Notes under the pieces: model-generated
What the model was told of the DNA's origin: nothing
Seen by the model: only the letters and a program-made list of their open reading frames with translations
The model's database searches: none
Made by a program: the position numbers and the translations under genes
Assembly: GCF_945859685.1 (NCBI RefSeq)
Contig: NC_079150.1
Location: 3,036,831-3,100,830, forward strand
Direction of reading: 5' to 3'
Length of the DNA stretch: 64,000 bases
Source: Eupeodes corollae
Taxonomy: Eukaryota; Arthropoda; Insecta; Diptera; Syrphidae
Shown here: positions 62,036-64,000 of the stretch, piece by piece
How positions within the stretch are numbered: position 1 is the stretch's first letter
How the letters are laid out: each line of letters begins with the position of its first letter

Positions 62036-62832
62036 AGTAAAAATCTTTTATATTGTATTTACAAAGCTGTTGGGTTTCGAGTCGTTAATGTCATGTATTC
62101 TTGTACCTAAATTATGTGTACTCAAAAGTACGTCTGCAAATACATAAGTATGTCTATAAACAGGACAGTAAAATGCCTTTCACATTTTCTCCAACAATCC
62201 AATCAGACGACTCAAACTTAAAAATTAATTCTTTATTCTATATAGTACTAATTGTTATTAGTTTGTGGCCTATTCACGTTTGTTGTAACATAAAATTACG
62301 AAAACAGAGAAGTCGAAGAAAGTGGGACCTTCGATTCCGTCAGTCCTGTCCTCTACAACCGAAACCTTTGGTTAGATTGACCGATTCGCGTTAGGAGTTT
62401 TTTTTTGATGTTTGTAAGACTAAATAAAAAATAATAATAATTCTTTTTTTTGGTCAAAAATACCAAATCCGGATTTTTATTAAATTTTCACTAAAATTTT
62501 GTTTCTTAATTTAGCTTTTTTTTAAATAAAACAAATGAATTTTTGTATTACTTCAACTTTTTTTAAAGTTTTCTCAGGAAATAATGATTTCAATTATTAT
62601 TTCCGCTCTAAACAGTCTAAAAATAAACTTAAAAAAGATGCAGATACATTTTTAAATCTTAAAATGCAGGAAACATTTTTAAAGACTCTTTGCGAACAAG
62701 AGCAAGTTCGTGTGATCCAGTCATGCATTTTATTTCTTTAACGCTCCTTAAGAACAGGAATTTCTATTGTTTAAAATGTCCTATATTAAATAAAAACATT
62801 TTAACTTAAATTTAAAGAAATCCAACTATAGT
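62036..62832. other. Spacer, nothing recognised
   Basis: A 97-codon frame at 62101-62394 has no features of a known protein. The remainder is AT-rich without recognised repeats. Confidence 0.35.
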
Positions 62833-62844
62833 ACAATATAAACA

Positions 62845-63116
62845 TAATTAAATAAACAGTCCCTTTGAGAACTATTCCATTCCTGTGTGCGAGCACTGTT
62901 GTCAGGGATGGAAGTGGCCTACAGTTTAAAGCCGAATCCGAACGGCAAATTTGAGAAAGCATTTTTTATGACAAGAATTACTCTTGGAGAGTTCGTCAAT
63001 CCCTCGCAAGAGGCAGTACTCGTGAAAAAAAAACATTGGGTGGCATAGGCAGAGATCGAACCCAAGACCTCTGGCATGACAGTCCAACGCACTTACCATC
63101 ATGTCACGGGTACTAC
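62845..63116 (-). mobile_element. SINE copy 7
   Basis: Minus-strand copy with the complete head (A-box complement CGCACTTACCATCATG, B-box complement AGATCGAACCC) and body. The GTTGCGCCACC 3' tip is missing. Near-identical 12-bp direct repeats ACAATATAAACA (62833-62844) and ACAATACAAACA (63117-63128) bound it. Confidence 0.9.
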
Positions 63117-63129
63117 ACAATACAAACAA

Positions 63130-64000
63130 GGAAAAAAATCATTTCTGAAAGCAATAAAACACGAAGATGTCATTATGATTAAATTGTTTATTTTAAAAAA
63201 TAAAATAAAATAAATTTACTATGTCATATTATATATAATGTAAATATATATGTTTTCATATATGTACATATATAATTTATATTCAAGACGTTGAATTTTG
63301 TTTTATTAAAAACTACTTTTCTATTTCTAAAATGTATTCATCCTTAATTAATGTAAAGTGATAAAAAATAATAGAAACAATCTTCTCCTGCAATTTAAAA
63401 TGTGTGTGGGAGTATAAAAATATCTATGGTTGCTTACATAGTGCAAGATGCGATTCTGTTGCCAAAAATAAAGGTGCAACGACCATATATTTAAGGATTA
63501 ACAATAACTTTAACCATTAAACAACTCTACCAAAAGAACACAATACCATTCTTATTCGTGCTAATTACTTCTTAAATTGTTTATAATTATTTCCTTTATT
63601 TTAACAATTTGATGTGTATTTTCCAAATAGTATGGAGAGTTGGCGAAGATTGTTTCTATTATTTTTTCCAACACTGTATGTGTGTATTTACATACATTAC
63701 ACTGATACAAAAAAAAAAAAACAAAATATCTCCCATTTTTGAAGAAACTAGCATTTTGGTAAGAGCTTGGTAAAATTATACTTCTGTTCAAATTTCAGCT
63801 TTTTAAATTGACCGTTAGAGGTCGAATGTAGCTTTTTACTACTTTCATACAAATTTGATGGGAGTGCAGGGGTTTTGGATCAATTTTATAAATATTGCGT
63901 TGTCTTATGATAAAAATTTTCACTAAAATAGAAAATATGTCCAAACCTCTTTTACTTTTTTAAAGGCCATTAAGTCAAACCCATGAATATAACAAGATCT
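63130..64000. other. AT-rich end of window, nothing recognised
   Basis: No coding or repeat signal. Contains TATATATGT-rich DNA near 63240-63280. Confidence 0.4.

Noticed and set aside
1..64000. CRISPR arrays, bacterial operons, phage or virus-derived gene clusters
   Set aside because: No regularly spaced short repeats, no ribosome binding sites or operon spacing, and no virus-like structural genes; the RT sequences are LINE-type with no LTRs or protease/integrase seen.

Overview
This is AT-rich nuclear DNA from an insect, most likely a fly (Diptera). Genes are split by short GT-AG introns, the recognisable proteins are animal proteins with fly-like architecture (Mediator subunit MED26, a CACHD1-type VWFA/Cache membrane protein, the mitochondrial phosphate carrier), and the spaces between them are full of degraded LINEs, Tc1/mariner elements, a Helitron, MITEs and a tRNA-derived SINE. 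There are no operons, ribosome binding sites or CRISPR arrays.

Layout. 1-1430: LINE remnant (minus). 1638-3774: five exons of a plus-strand gene whose 5' part is missing; a reverse-transcriptase fragment sits in its last intron. 4172-6345: decayed Helitron (minus). 6350-9898: AT-rich spacer with a dispersed repeat. 9899-17122: MED26 (minus, 4 coding exons, 2346 aa). 17123-27392: gene-poor stretch with a mariner remnant, a piggyBac-like TTAA element that encloses a LINE tail, a Tc1 remnant, an inverted-repeat element and SINE pieces. 27393-35870: CACHD1 orthologue (plus, 8 coding exons, 1463 aa) with a nearly complete Tc1 element in intron 1 and a 224-bp MITE in intron 6. 35871-40850: spacer with a mariner remnant and a second copy of the dispersed repeat. 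41327-43192: mitochondrial phosphate carrier (plus, 4 coding exons, 366 aa) with a SINE in intron 1 and another just past its poly(A) signal. 43670-47740: repeats, including an inverted-repeat DNA element with a small ORF and a Jockey-like LINE remnant. 48886-51491: conserved protein of unknown function with a helix-hairpin-helix-like motif (minus, 6 coding exons, 370 aa). 51492-64000: no recognised gene; a Tc1 element, three SINE copies and two copies of a non-LTR pol.

The host genes act in unrelated processes (transcription by RNA polymerase II, cell-surface/ion-channel-associated biology, mitochondrial phosphate import) and show no sign of joint function. The most informative novelty is in the mobile DNA: a SINE family with seven copies and clear target-site duplications, a TTAA element carrying a LINE 3' end and a 50-bp duplication, and an unclassified inverted-repeat element present in two copies. 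I did not find a convincing previously undescribed multi-gene system. Exon boundaries were derived by eye from splice consensus, reading-frame continuity and recalled family similarity; no alignment was run.
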